DNA of 64,000 nucleotides from CAWIVH01 sp963839475 (GCA_963839475.1 CAWIVH010000008.1:62001-126000); one strand, 5' to 3'. Positions 8,626-18,042 are shown, counted from the stretch's first letter. Notes: a model not told the origin generated them from the sequence alone. A program made the numbers and translations.

Positions 8626-10086
8626 TCACAAGCTGCCGGGTTGCTGGAGTTCCTGCGCGGCGGCGCGGATATCCTCCAAAGCGGCTCTGATCCTATCGAG
8701 ATGGGTCCGGAATGATAGTACACAAATTCGAATCACAAACTTGCCTTCCAATGTCGTCGCGGTCATGTGCACGCGCTGCTTGCTGTTGATCTTATGGAGA
8801 AGCTTGCGGTTTAACTCATTCATCTCAGCGGCGCTCTTGCCGTGCAGATTGAGGCGAAAGGCCACGATCGAAAGCTGAGGTTCGGCCACAATTTCTATTC
8901 CGGGGATGGTTTGAAGCTGGTCCGTCGCCCAGTGAACAAGATCCAGCTTTTCATCCAGGTTGCGTCGGAATGGTTCCATCCCGTGCATTTTGAGGGGCAG
9001 CCACACTCTCAGCCCGCGGAAGCCCCTCGAGAGCTCGGGTGAGTAAAGGCAGAAGTCGACAAAGTCGGGATCGTCCTGCATCGGCGGAAGGTAAGCGGCG
9101 TCTAAAGTGTGCGCCCGTCTCAAAGCTTCGCCTTCGCGAACCAGCAGAGAGCCAGTGCCGTAGGGGATGAACAAGGCCTTGTGCGGATCAAGTGTCACAG
9201 AATCCGATTTTTCGATTCCAATCATTGCCTCTCGTCCCCGCCGGGTGAGATTGAAAAATCCACCGTAGGCAGCATCCACGTGAAACCACATCGAGTGAGC
9301 CCGCGCTATCTTTCCCAATTCGACCAGGTCATCGACTGCGCCAGTGTTGGTCGTACCTGCGCTCCCGACGAGCAAGAATGGCGAGAGCCCCCTGGATTTG
9401 TCGGCCCTGATCCAATCAACCAATTTTTCGGTGCGCATCCTGAAGCGTTGGCAGGAAGGGACCTCGCGAATGTTTTGCGCGGGAAATCCCGCTAGAATGG
9501 CTGCTTTGACGACCGAATGGTGAACCTGATCGGAAGCATAAATAGTTCCTGAAAGGAAGTTTTCCGGCAGGAGATTTCGGCGCGCGGTGACCACGGCGAT
9601 AAAATTGGCCAGGGACCCCCCGGTCGTCAGGACTCCTCTTGCCTCAGGCGGATATCCCACAATATCGGAAAACCAACGCACCACCGTAGCCTCGAGCTGT
9701 GCCAGAGCCGGCGCTGCCATCCAGACCCCCACGTAAGGGTTCACGGAATCAGCAATCAGATCGGCGACGGCAGAGTGCAGAATTCCTCCTCCCGGGATAT
9801 AGGCCAGGTATCCGGGTCCCGCCGTGTTGAAGCGCTTCGGAATAAGGCGGTCGAAAATAAAGGAAAGGAGTTCAGGGAAGGGCACGGGCTTCTCGGGCAC
9901 AGGCTCCATCACCAGTCGTGCCGCCGCCGCCGCTCCGTCCACATCGGCCGCAGGCTGGTCCGGAAGCGATCGGATGAATTCAGTGATCCGCTCCATGGCC
10001 AGCGAGATCATGAGCTGCATTTCTTCGGCCGAAAGCTCAAGCTCGCGGGAAACTGGGATTTCTGCCATGTTTTGCCGCTGACTCAT
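8626..10086 (-). CDS. PLP-dependent group II amino-acid decarboxylase family protein
   Basis: This 486-residue protein belongs to the fold-type I PLP decarboxylases (aromatic amino acid, glutamate and related decarboxylases). Visible signatures are PGYLAYIPGGG in the substrate region, the TTGGSLANF cofactor loop, HHSVVKAA (the base-stacking His), HVDAAYGGF (the Asp holding the pyridine nitrogen), and TLDPHKALFIPYGTG, in which the Lys forms the Schiff base. The DPHK context differs from the SMHKW seen in classical aromatic decarboxylases and matches an uncharacterised bacterial branch, so the substrate is unknown. It lies about 100 bases upstream of the carboxylase on the same strand, so co-transcription is possible. 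There is no signal peptide; it is cytoplasmic. Confidence 0.85.
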   Translation of the reverse strand: MSQRQNMAEIPVSRELELSAEEMQLMISLAMERITEFIRSLPDQPAADVDGAAAAARLVMEPVPEKPVPFPELLSFIFDRLIPKRFNTAGPGYLAYIPGGGILHSAVADLIADSVNPYVGVWMAAPALAQLEATVVRWFSDIVGYPPEARGVLTTGGSLANFIAVVTARRNLLPENFLSGTIYASDQVHHSVVKAAILAGFPAQNIREVPSCQRFRMRTEKLVDWIRADKSRGLSPFLLVGSAGTTNTGAVDDLVELGKIARAHSMWFHVDAAYGGFFNLTRRGREAMIGIEKSDSVTLDPHKALFIPYGTGSLLVREGEALRRAHTLDAAYLPPMQDDPDFVDFCLYSPELSRGFRGLRVWLPLKMHGMEPFRRNLDEKLDLVHWATDQLQTIPGIEIVAEPQLSIVAFRLNLHGKSAAEMNELNRKLLHKINSKQRVHMTATTLEGKFVIRICVLSFRTHLDRIRAALEDIRAAAQELQQPGSL

Positions 10087-10194
10087 CTATGCACTCCGTT
10101 AGCTGCGCTTCTTCACTCTGAAGACAGGGAGCAGTTTGATAGTCTGCACAAAGACCCGTCACTTCCGGATTGGCCCTGCCTCCTATCCCGGATG

Positions 10195-13100
10195 TCAGGG
10201 TGAGACGGGTTGGGGCGGTACGGCCGCTAAAAACTCCAGCGACTGGCCTCCAAACAGCTCGAACGCTACCACGGGGCCGCCCACGGTCCCGATTCGTATA
10301 AAACCACGCGCCTGTTCAGCCAGCGCCGGCACGTACTGGGGCAGCGTTTTGGATATCCGCATGCCCTTTCCCAATTTGAAAGCAGCTGATCCGGTTTTCG
10401 CCCCGGATTCGGAAAAGACTTCCAAGCTCACATCAACATCGGCTGCGCCGGGATTATACATCGCAATTCCCGTAAAATAATCTTTGCTGCCGCCGGCTTT
10501 TCCCTGTGCAACCTGCGAGAACAGGAAATTAGAAACCGGATTCCCATCCAGAGGCAGGCTGGCGATAAAACGGCCGGTCTGCGGATCGCCGAAAGTTACG
10601 TCGCCGATCAGGCCGGGGCCGTCAGCCGCGACTACCAGGGACCCTTCCACGAGGGATGAGGCGGCAGCTGCGTCTGGAAGACCGAAGAATAATTCCCCGC
10701 GGATTCTAAGCTGCTCTCCGGGCCCCAGATTTCGAATTACAGGATTCGATATCCCTGCAAAAGGTTGGCCGTCGTTCCCGACAAGCTGGACCTGAAATGC
10801 GCGACTCTGGCCCGAGGTGTTGATGAAGTTCAAATCGGAGAAATATCGAATTCCGCCCACAACCCCGGAAGCAAATTGAGCCGAATAGAGCTTGGCGGCG
10901 GATCCTTCGGGAATCCCAGGCAAGGAAAAAATGGTGCTTCCGGTGTCTATAGACTGGTAACCGATGACCCCCACGGAGCTTGTGACCACGATATATCCTT
11001 GCGATCGTGCCGCACCCGCCGCCGGAAAAAGTTCAGGAAGATCCGTTGCCAGGCGGCCGCGAGCAGGCAGGGTCCGGCGTGCGACGTCCAAAGGTTTTCC
11101 AGTTTCGTCGCACAACTCGAGCGAAACCTGCGATTCAACCGCATTAGGGTTAACAATATTGATCAGATTCCGGTAGGTGTTGCCAGGGCTGGGTGCCGAG
11201 GAAAGCTGGGCTCTAAGGAAGAAAAGACGGCGTACTGCCCGACTATCGGCTACCGCTCCGGTAAGAAACGTTTGTGCCTGGTCACCGTCCAGGAAAAAAC
11301 CGCGAACGCTTGAGGTGGCGGATTCAGCCCGAATCCATCCATTGCGTGGATCGGAAAAAGAAAGCCCGAATATCTGCTCGGCAAGCAAGGCGATCTGGGC
11401 ACCGGGGCCGATGGTCATGATCCTGGGATTCAGCATGGCGGAAGGTTCATGAACCTGCAGCCCATCATTTCCTATCGCAGTGAAAAGGATATCCGCCGGG
11501 GCGGCGCCGAAATTCGCGAGTGCAATTCCCGTGTAGCGTTGGTTGTTTCCCTGAAAATAGGGAAACACTATTTCCGACGGTGTGGTGTCCGGTGTTTCCT
11601 GCAAATTTGTCGTGATCCAGCCTCGTCCGGATGTCTGTTCGTGGAAAAAGCTAACCCAGGCATCACGGATTTTCTGAACCTTTTGGATTTGATCAGCCGG
11701 CGCTGTCGTTCCCTTCAAAGTCAGGTAGATAAATCCCTGATGGAATACCTTGGGAGCTCGTGTAACCGAGGGAATTCGCGGCCCGTTTGCCTCGACGATC
11801 CTATCGACCCCTATGTCCTTTCGGGTTCCTCCGAAGACAATGTTTATTGCGGGGTTGCTGGCTGCCCCTTGCGAGGTGCCGACCGGATTTTCCACCAGGA
11901 ATGAAGGGGGCACCTCCTCTTTGCCTCGAAGCCCCATGATGTATTGGTCCAATGGGCTAAAGGTATAAGTGGCCTTCGTGGTAATGAAGCGGTCAACCCC
12001 TCTATCGGCACCCCGGTCAATGATTTCGTTGCCTTCCATCACGGAACCAAACGAATTGTAGAAAAAACTCCAATGAGCGTTGTCGCGCCCGAGGATCGCC
12101 TGCGAATTGAAATTGCCATCCCGAAAAGGGGTGAAAGCAAGCCAGCGATGACCCGATTCCTGCCCCATGATTCCCATTGTGCTGTTGGTGCCGAAAAAGA
12201 CTTGGTTGGGATCATCGGGGTAGGGTCTGAACCGCGTACTCAAAGGGCCCATGTTCAGAAAACTTCGAAGTCTCCCCCTGCTCCCGAAAAGCTCGGAGTA
12301 GTCTTCGACAGGCTGACCGATACCCAGAATTTCATTCTTGACATTGACTTCGTACGCGTAGCTCGATCCCATGTTGTACTCAAATCCGAGGAAGAGGGTC
12401 AGATGATCGAAGGTATCGGGATGAGTCTCGAAAAACTTCTGGGCGATGGCAAGTTCGGATATTTTGCGCGTCGAGCTGTATACGTGGGAAATTGTTCCGG
12501 ACAGTGTTTGGGTCGGCGAATCGGCCAGATAATTTACCGCACTGAAGCCTGTCCGGCCGTAACCCGGCGAAATTCCGACAACAGCTTCAACCGAGTCCAT
12601 CCGGCCTGAATAGATGTATTCGATGATCCCGCTTTTATATAGTTTAATGCTGAAACTGTTGAGACGAGTCGCACCACTGCTCGAGAATTCCGGCACAAGT
12701 TCCCAGGAGATTTGCAGGCCGTCGGTATCGCGACGGTAAGATACAGTGCCGGACTGAGACGGGTCCAGGTCGGCGAAGAAAGCCCCTATCCTTGGTGGTC
12801 CGGCGGAGAACCTCCCCAAGTCCCTGTCCAGCGAGGAGCTTTCGGGCTCCACGAATGTCAGGTTCCCATCCGAATTGACATATACCGAGCTATAGCTTTT
12901 GCCGAAGAAGGTGAAATTGAATTCCCCCAAATTCTGCAGTGCCGAGGCGTCATCTCCGAGCGGAACGGTCGTCCCGCCGGCAGTATTGAAGGCTGTTGTG
13001 GATAATAGGACGCGGTAGGTTGTAGAACCGGTGGGCTCGAATCGAATCGCGCGGCTCGCAAGATCAAAAGGGCTGGGTTCTGCGACCAGGCTGCCGTCGT

Positions 13101-13374
13101 CTTCGATAACAGCCACATCTCCGACGTCCTTCGAAATGGCGACCAATCCTGGTGAAGCCGCGGGAAGATACTGACGGTTTCTTTTGAGAATCCGCAGCCT
13201 GTCCTCATGGTAAAGGCCGTTGGCATAAACCTGGCGGGTTCGTTCCGGGCTGGTCCCACAGTGAAATTCATCATCGGAGAGCCTAGGCCGGGCGCTCTCA
13301 GCGATTCCGAGGAGAGGCAGCGATGTCAAAAGCGCTGCTATCCCCAGAATCCGGATTTTCATTGGACGCCTCAT
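10195..13374 (-). CDS. Large secreted protein: nidogen-like domain, zincin-like region, C-terminal surface repeats
   Basis: The ATG at 13374 is preceded by GGGGGAG at good spacing, giving about 1059 residues with a clear signal peptide (residues 1-26). Residues ~140-285 resemble an extracellular nidogen-like domain (FNFTFFGKSYSSVYVNSDG, then a FFADLDPS segment). Residues ~300-590 contain MGQESGHRWLAF near residues 404-415, which looks like a zinc-protease HExxH helix with the first His replaced by Gln. From ~600 to the end come three or four repeats of ~110-130 residues with a pattern like YxGIAxxN...L.PGxxx......G[WY]Ixxxs...v.gf. The same repeat type opens the gene at 49812-53018. The protein is probably anchored outside the cell; its role (adhesion, processing) is inference. 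Confidence 0.75.
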   Translation of the reverse strand: MRRPMKIRILGIAALLTSLPLLGIAESARPRLSDDEFHCGTSPERTRQVYANGLYHEDRLRILKRNRQYLPAASPGLVAISKDVGDVAVIEDDGSLVAEPSPFDLASRAIRFEPTGSTTYRVLLSTTAFNTAGGTTVPLGDDASALQNLGEFNFTFFGKSYSSVYVNSDGNLTFVEPESSSLDRDLGRFSAGPPRIGAFFADLDPSQSGTVSYRRDTDGLQISWELVPEFSSSGATRLNSFSIKLYKSGIIEYIYSGRMDSVEAVVGISPGYGRTGFSAVNYLADSPTQTLSGTISHVYSSTRKISELAIAQKFFETHPDTFDHLTLFLGFEYNMGSSYAYEVNVKNEILGIGQPVEDYSELFGSRGRLRSFLNMGPLSTRFRPYPDDPNQVFFGTNSTMGIMGQESGHRWLAFTPFRDGNFNSQAILGRDNAHWSFFYNSFGSVMEGNEIIDRGADRGVDRFITTKATYTFSPLDQYIMGLRGKEEVPPSFLVENPVGTSQGAASNPAINIVFGGTRKDIGVDRIVEANGPRIPSVTRAPKVFHQGFIYLTLKGTTAPADQIQKVQKIRDAWVSFFHEQTSGRGWITTNLQETPDTTPSEIVFPYFQGNNQRYTGIALANFGAAPADILFTAIGNDGLQVHEPSAMLNPRIMTIGPGAQIALLAEQIFGLSFSDPRNGWIRAESATSSVRGFFLDGDQAQTFLTGAVADSRAVRRLFFLRAQLSSAPSPGNTYRNLINIVNPNAVESQVSLELCDETGKPLDVARRTLPARGRLATDLPELFPAAGAARSQGYIVVTSSVGVIGYQSIDTGSTIFSLPGIPEGSAAKLYSAQFASGVVGGIRYFSDLNFINTSGQSRAFQVQLVGNDGQPFAGISNPVIRNLGPGEQLRIRGELFFGLPDAAAASSLVEGSLVVAADGPGLIGDVTFGDPQTGRFIASLPLDGNPVSNFLFSQVAQGKAGGSKDYFTGIAMYNPGAADVDVSLEVFSESGAKTGSAAFKLGKGMRISKTLPQYVPALAEQARGFIRIGTVGGPVVAFELFGGQSLEFLAAVPPQPVSP
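10198..11577 (-). repeat. Tandem ~110-130-residue surface repeats (C-terminal half of the secreted protein)
   Basis: Repeat units are recognisable from recurring pieces: TGIALANFGAAPADI, NLINIVNPNAVESQVSLEL, FSDLNFINTSGQ and FTGIAMYNPGAADVDVSLEV. Each is followed by a glycine-containing turn and a strand pair ending near GFxLDGD or AFELFGGQ. They are divergent at the DNA level. Confidence 0.6.
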
Positions 13375-13397
13375 GTCTACTCCCCCTTTTGCTTGCA

Positions 13398-13421
13398 CCG
13401 CGTGATGTTTCCCGCACGCGG
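13398..13421 (-). promoter_or_regulatory. Leader hairpin upstream of the nidogen-like protein gene
   Basis: CCGCGTG and CACGCGG form a perfect 7-bp GC-rich stem with a 10-base loop. It ends 24 bases before the ATG at 13374, just upstream of the ribosome binding site. It could modulate translation or mRNA stability. Confidence 0.4.
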
Positions 13422-13438
13422 CTAAGGCCGGGAATGAA

Positions 13439-13465
13439 TTTATAGACGATGACAGGATATTTCAA
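13439..13465 (-). promoter_or_regulatory. Weak candidate promoter for the nidogen-like protein gene
   Basis: On the minus strand TTGAAA (13465-13460) and TATAAA (13444-13439) are separated by 15 bases, a shorter than ideal spacer. Both boxes match the consensus well, so this remains a candidate only. Confidence 0.3.
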
Positions 13466-13567
13466 GGTGGGTGCATTTCGCCGGATCTATCCCTTGCGGT
13501 CCCTGGTTGCGGGTTAGACTACGATGTTTGAGGGGGGGCGCCCGTGCTCGAAAGATGATGCATCAGT

Positions 13568-13596
13568 TTGACTTGCCGTTTTTGCGATGCTATAGT
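13568..13596 (+). promoter_or_regulatory. Sigma70-type promoter for the OmpA-family gene
   Basis: TTGACT (13568-13573) and TATAGT (13591-13596) are separated by exactly 17 bases. The predicted start of transcription near 13603 leaves an untranslated leader of about 130 bases before the ATG at 13737. Confidence 0.65.
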
Positions 13597-13736
13597 AACG
13601 CGGAATTGATTAGAATGTCATGTTATTTGTTTTCACAGCAGTACAGTCATCGTTCAGGTGGATTCCTGCGAGAGACGATCCTCGTGTATAAATCGTTTTA
13701 GATCGTAGCTCGAAGGCAAGAAATGGAGAATGGACC

Positions 13737-15866
13737 ATGATTCATAAACACGGACGATTAATCGCTGTAGTTCTTGCGCTCATTTTCATGGTGCTGCCGG
13801 GATTGGCTCAGACCAAAAAGAAACGGAAGGCCGCCAGCCTGGATGGCCCGATAGGACTATTCCATGTTTGGGATGCCGAGCCCTCAAAACAGGGTGAGTT
13901 CAATGTCAGCCTTGGCTACGAGAATCAGAATCGCGATCCCGGCCAGTTGAATATCAAAACTGTGCCGCTTGCATTCTCGGTCGGGTTAATGAATAGGGTG
14001 GAATTGTTCGCAGGATTTGACCCCTTCAAGCGCATCACCGCGAACGACATCAAGTACTACAGGGTTCTCCCCGGCCAACTCCCCCGCCCCGCGACAACGC
14101 CCTTAGGCGTTACCTATTTTACGAATGAAGCCCCCTTTATGGATGTACCCCGCTCCAATGGGATGGGAGATTCGAGATTGGGCGGAAAGTTCAACATCTT
14201 TTCCGAGAACGCGGGCGCACCTCTTGGCCTGAGCGTCGTTGGGTTTGTCAATTTCCCGAGGGGGAGTAGTGAGATCCTCCTGAACCGCGCTATGACCTCT
14301 GGGGTGTATTCTGGAGGATATGGCGTTTTGGTCTCGAAGCGCGCCGGCGATATTGCCATTCTTCACTTCAATTCTCTGCTTAATTATATGGGAGATCCAA
14401 GCGTCAATGGTGTTCAGTTGGCGAACCTGCAGAATGAATTCATCTACCGGGGCGGCGCGGCATTTCCATTATCCAGTTCGGTGGAAGCGATCGCGGAATT
14501 AGATGGCAAGGTTTACTTCGGTGACAAGACAGCCGGACTCAATCCGCGCAGCCCTTTGGATCTCCTGGTGGGTATGCGTGGATACATCGGCGACAAAATT
14601 AGCGCCAGCGTCGGCTATCGGGCAGCCTTGAACCATATCAAGGAAGATCCCGCGGCACAGATCTATCATTCCGGCACCAACGGAATGGTTGCGCAGCTGG
14701 CCTATGGACATCACCGAAATGATCCGCCTACGGTTACATGCGCCGTCGCCAACGCTTCCATAAAGCAGGATGAGAAGACGACGATTCGCGCCAGTGCGAC
14801 GGATCCAGACCGGGATCCGCTAACATACAAATGGTCCTCGAGCGGCGGGAAATTCAGCGGTACAGGTGACACCGCCAATTTTGATGCGACCGGTGTAGCG
14901 CCCGGGAGATATACTGTGACAGCGACGGTTTCGGATGGAAAGCATGAAGCTTCCTGCACATCCGAAATCACAGTCATCAAGAAGAATCTACCTCCAACCG
15001 TAAGCTGCAGCCCGGGTTCTGCGACCGTCACCATCCCGGACAGCACGACAATCCGCGCGACGGCTTCCGATCCCAATAACGATTCCTTGACGTATTCTTG
15101 GAGCGTGAACGGGCAGAAGGTAGCCTCCGACGGACCCACGATCAATTTCGGGACCAGCGGCCGGCAGGCGGGAAATTATACGGTCGCGGTTGCTGTGAGC
15201 GACGGTGAATTCACCGCGAACTGCTCCAGCACCGTGACGGTCAAGGAACCCGTGAAAATCAACAAGCCGCCCGTGATCGAGTGCCTGACTACCTCAGTTG
15301 ATGTACTGGCCGGCTCTTCCGTGGAACTCAAAGCTAAGGCATCCGACCCTGATGGCGATCGTACGACGGTTTCCTGGTCTGCGACCGGCGGATCGGTACG
15401 CGGATCTGGCGAAAACGCTACTTTTGACGCCAGCGGCGTCAAAGCCGGTATTTACAATGTCACAGCCACGGCCGATGATGGACGCGGCGGCAAAGCGTCC
15501 TGCACCATGACGGTGAATGTCAGCGAAAGGCTGGTTCTTACCGGATTTACTCCCAGCGGCGCGCGGATCGACAACGTAATGAAGGCCGCTCTGGATGATC
15601 TGGCAGTTCGCATGAAGAACGACACGAAGCTGAATGCCAATATCATCGGTTATACCGACGGGTCGCGTGCAGAAGCATCGGCCGCCGGCAAGAAGCTGGG
15701 GCAGAAGCGCGCCGAAGCTGCCGTGAACTATCTGGTAAAGAAAGGCGCCGATGCATCGCGCTTGAAAGCAACCGATGGTGGTTCCAAGAACCAGGTCGCA
15801 GACCCGAAAACGGCTGCCGGCCGGAAGCAGAACCGCCGACTGGAAATTGAAATCTCAGCCAAGTAA
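13737..15866 (+). CDS. OmpA-family outer-membrane protein with three PKD/Ig-like repeats
   Basis: This 709-residue protein starts with a signal peptide ending GLAQTKKK (residues 1-25). Residues ~30-325 are rich in alternating aromatic and polar strands and look like a beta-barrel or porin-like region. Three PKD/cadherin-like repeats follow, starting at about residues 327 (PPTVTCAVANASI), 417 (PPTVSCSPGSATV) and 508 (PPVIECLTTSVDV). Each has an SDPDxD-like calcium turn and closes with a CT(S/M) strand. The C-terminus from ~598 is an OmpA peptidoglycan-binding domain (IIGYTDGSRAEASAAG, GQKRAEAAVNYLVKKGA, QNRRLEIEI) that would tie the outer membrane to the cell wall. It has its own promoter and is followed by a strong terminator, so it is probably monocistronic. 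Confidence 0.85.
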   Translation: MIHKHGRLIAVVLALIFMVLPGLAQTKKKRKAASLDGPIGLFHVWDAEPSKQGEFNVSLGYENQNRDPGQLNIKTVPLAFSVGLMNRVELFAGFDPFKRITANDIKYYRVLPGQLPRPATTPLGVTYFTNEAPFMDVPRSNGMGDSRLGGKFNIFSENAGAPLGLSVVGFVNFPRGSSEILLNRAMTSGVYSGGYGVLVSKRAGDIAILHFNSLLNYMGDPSVNGVQLANLQNEFIYRGGAAFPLSSSVEAIAELDGKVYFGDKTAGLNPRSPLDLLVGMRGYIGDKISASVGYRAALNHIKEDPAAQIYHSGTNGMVAQLAYGHHRNDPPTVTCAVANASIKQDEKTTIRASATDPDRDPLTYKWSSSGGKFSGTGDTANFDATGVAPGRYTVTATVSDGKHEASCTSEITVIKKNLPPTVSCSPGSATVTIPDSTTIRATASDPNNDSLTYSWSVNGQKVASDGPTINFGTSGRQAGNYTVAVAVSDGEFTANCSSTVTVKEPVKINKPPVIECLTTSVDVLAGSSVELKAKASDPDGDRTTVSWSATGGSVRGSGENATFDASGVKAGIYNVTATADDGRGGKASCTMTVNVSERLVLTGFTPSGARIDNVMKAALDDLAVRMKNDTKLNANIIGYTDGSRAEASAAGKKLGQKRAEAAVNYLVKKGADASRLKATDGGSKNQVADPKTAAGRKQNRRLEIEISAK

Positions 15867-15878
15867 CTGCAGTTAACC

Positions 15879-15941
15879 GAAGGTCCGGGGCCCATGGTTG
15901 CGAAATGCTTCGCATGCCGGAATCCCGGACCTTCTTTTTTT
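15879..15941 (+). terminator. Rho-independent terminator after the OmpA-family gene
   Basis: GAAGGTCCGGG (15879-15889) pairs perfectly with CCCGGACCTTC (15924-15934) and is followed by seven T. The loop holds a further small stem, GCGAA-ATGC-TTCGC. This is the clearest intrinsic terminator in the window. Confidence 0.85.
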
Positions 15942-17989
15942 CCCGGCCCCGGTATAAAAAAGATTTGTACGGTCCCATCCCTTTTGACTTAAAAGCACAG
16001 GATTCCAGGCCCGGACCCACCGTTCCATGGCTGTTCGCCGCGGTAATGGTTCTCTTAGCTTTTGGGCAGGGCGGCATCGCCAGGATTTCAGAATCCCATG
16101 ATGTGCGGTTTGAGCGCCTTGGACCCTTCGGCGGTGAGGTCCGCTCGATCCTCATCGCCCCAGATGAGCCTAGGATCGTATTCCTTGGCACCAGCGACGG
16201 CCAGATATTCAAGTCAACCGATGGGGGAAAGAGGTGGGAGCAACTCTTCCCGGGACTCAATCGCCGACATTTCGCTGTGGATACCCTCGTTGCTCACCCG
16301 ACGGAAAGGGGGCACATTTATGCCGGTGGATGGGATCTGCGATCCGATGGCGGCGGCCTTTTTGAAAGCCTGGATTTTGGCCATTCCTGGCGCTTGATGG
16401 CATTGCCACAGACATCCTCCGCAGTCAGGGATCTGGCCATTTCCGCGGCAAATCCGCAAAAAATGATCGCAGGCACTCTCGACGCAGGTTTGGTATCCGA
16501 TGATGGCGGAGTTTCCTGGAGAAAAGTAAATTCCGTGCCGGGAGGCTTCAACAAGATTGAGTCGGTCGCCATTGATCCCAAGGAACCCGAGAAGATTTAT
16601 CTCGGCACCTGGAGGCTGAGCTATCGCTCCACAGATTTCGGCAGATCATGGACGAAGTCCGAGAACGGGATGCTGCTTGACTCCGATGTTTTTTCCATCG
16701 CTGTAAACCCGGAGAACCCCAGCATCATCTATGCCAGCGCCTGCAGTGGCGTCTATCGTTCCACCAATCGGGGCCAGAGTTGGATCAGGCTCCGGCTTCT
16801 ATCCGAACGCTTCACAGTAAGATCCCAGGTCGTATATCTCGATCCGAAATCGCCTTCGCGGGTTTACGTGGGTTCCACCGAAGGATTATTCGTCAGCGAA
16901 AACGACGGGCAATCCTGGAGGCGCATCACAAATTCGGAAATCACGGTGAACTCGATTCAGGTGGATCCTAAAAACAGGCGGAGGCTATTGATCGGCACGG
17001 AAAGCCAGGGTGTGATGAGAAGCGAGGACGGAGGGGCCACCTGGAAAGAATCCAACGACGGCTTTATCCATCGGCAGGTTTCACGGATTCTTCTGGATCC
17101 TCTCAAACCGAACCGATTCGTTACCGGGATCCTTTCGGAGGGGGCGCGGGGGGGCTACTACTTGTTCGACGGCGAAGGTGGCGGCTGGACCTCCATGACT
17201 GCCGGATTGCACAATGATACCGATATTCTCTCATTTCTGACTCTACCCGGGGGTAAGGGCCGCCTCGCCGGGACAGGGAGAGGGGTTTACCTGCAGAGCA
17301 CCTCGGGCGCGTTGTGGGTTAAATTGCCTGGGCCGATCGCAAAGCTTCGCGTGAGCGATCTGGTGTTCGATCACGCTAACTCGTTGATCTTTGCTGCAAC
17401 CGAGGAGGGGGTTTATCGCTCCCGTCTTTCGCCTCTAAGCTTTCAGAGTCCGGTCACATGCAGACTGAGGCCGCAAGTGCAATCTATCGTTCTCCACGCT
17501 CGCGGAGAATCCTTTGTCTATGCCGTGAGCAACATGGGCGTCATACGATCTCGGAACCAGGGCGCAACCTGGGAGGTCGCATCCTCAGGCCTGCCGTCCA
17601 GATGCAGGGTTCAATGTCTTGCCATGGATCCTTCGGATCGCGGCCATCTCCTCGTCGGGACTACCATCGGATTATTTGAAAGTTCCGATGCAGGCGAATC
17701 TTGGCTCCCGGTTCCTGATCCGATTCCGGGGATTGACGTTGTTTCGGTTATTTTTCTCCAGCCGGGAGGACTGGCCATTCTGGCCGCTGATAACAATGCC
17801 GGAGGAGTGCATCTATCTCAAGACGGCGGGAAATCATGGATAAAGCTTTACTCTTCACGGTTCGGCTCACCCGTACGATACCTGACCCAAGACCCGACCC
17901 TTCATTCCCGCATCTATCTGGGGACCGGGTCCGAAGGCGTTTATACTCTGACGCTGCCAAATTCCATCCCAGCATCCGCATCGAATTGA
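15905..17989 (+). CDS. Sortilin/BNR-type beta-propeller protein with N-terminal membrane segment
   Basis: The open frame encodes up to 694 residues rich in Asp-box (BNR) motifs of type SxDxGxxW: STDGGKRW, SDDGGVSW, STDFGRSW, STNRGQSW, SENDGQSW, SEDGGATW, SRNQGATW, SSDAGESW and SQDGGKSW. This is typical of VPS10/sortilin-like propellers of 8-10 blades. A hydrophobic stretch at residues ~41-58 (WLFAAVMVLLAFGQGG) is a signal or anchor. The first ATG (15905) lies inside the terminator hairpin of the preceding gene, so translation probably begins later, perhaps at the TTG at 15965 or the ATG at 16046; the start is unresolved. The function is unknown. Comparable proteins bind substrates or partners outside the cell. 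Confidence 0.8.
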   Translation: MLRMPESRTFFFSRPRYKKDLYGPIPFDLKAQDSRPGPTVPWLFAAVMVLLAFGQGGIARISESHDVRFERLGPFGGEVRSILIAPDEPRIVFLGTSDGQIFKSTDGGKRWEQLFPGLNRRHFAVDTLVAHPTERGHIYAGGWDLRSDGGGLFESLDFGHSWRLMALPQTSSAVRDLAISAANPQKMIAGTLDAGLVSDDGGVSWRKVNSVPGGFNKIESVAIDPKEPEKIYLGTWRLSYRSTDFGRSWTKSENGMLLDSDVFSIAVNPENPSIIYASACSGVYRSTNRGQSWIRLRLLSERFTVRSQVVYLDPKSPSRVYVGSTEGLFVSENDGQSWRRITNSEITVNSIQVDPKNRRRLLIGTESQGVMRSEDGGATWKESNDGFIHRQVSRILLDPLKPNRFVTGILSEGARGGYYLFDGEGGGWTSMTAGLHNDTDILSFLTLPGGKGRLAGTGRGVYLQSTSGALWVKLPGPIAKLRVSDLVFDHANSLIFAATEEGVYRSRLSPLSFQSPVTCRLRPQVQSIVLHARGESFVYAVSNMGVIRSRNQGATWEVASSGLPSRCRVQCLAMDPSDRGHLLVGTTIGLFESSDAGESWLPVPDPIPGIDVVSVIFLQPGGLAILAADNNAGGVHLSQDGGKSWIKLYSSRFGSPVRYLTQDPTLHSRIYLGTGSEGVYTLTLPNSIPASASN

Positions 17990-18042
17990 CTCCTGTGCCA
18001 GCCGGATTCGCATGCTCCCTGCGGCCGATATTTTTATGAGCC

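Larger units (their letters stand above)
13375..13736. other. Divergent intergenic region between the secreted protein and the OmpA-like gene
   Basis: This stretch holds no convincing gene; a 76-codon open frame at 13471-13701 lacks any protein-like signal. It contains a hairpin near the minus-strand gene, a weak minus-strand promoter and a good plus-strand sigma70 promoter, each listed separately. Confidence 0.6.

Noticed and set aside
13471..13701. 76-codon open frame in the divergent intergenic region
   Set aside because: No ribosome binding site or protein-like composition; it spans the sigma70 promoter.
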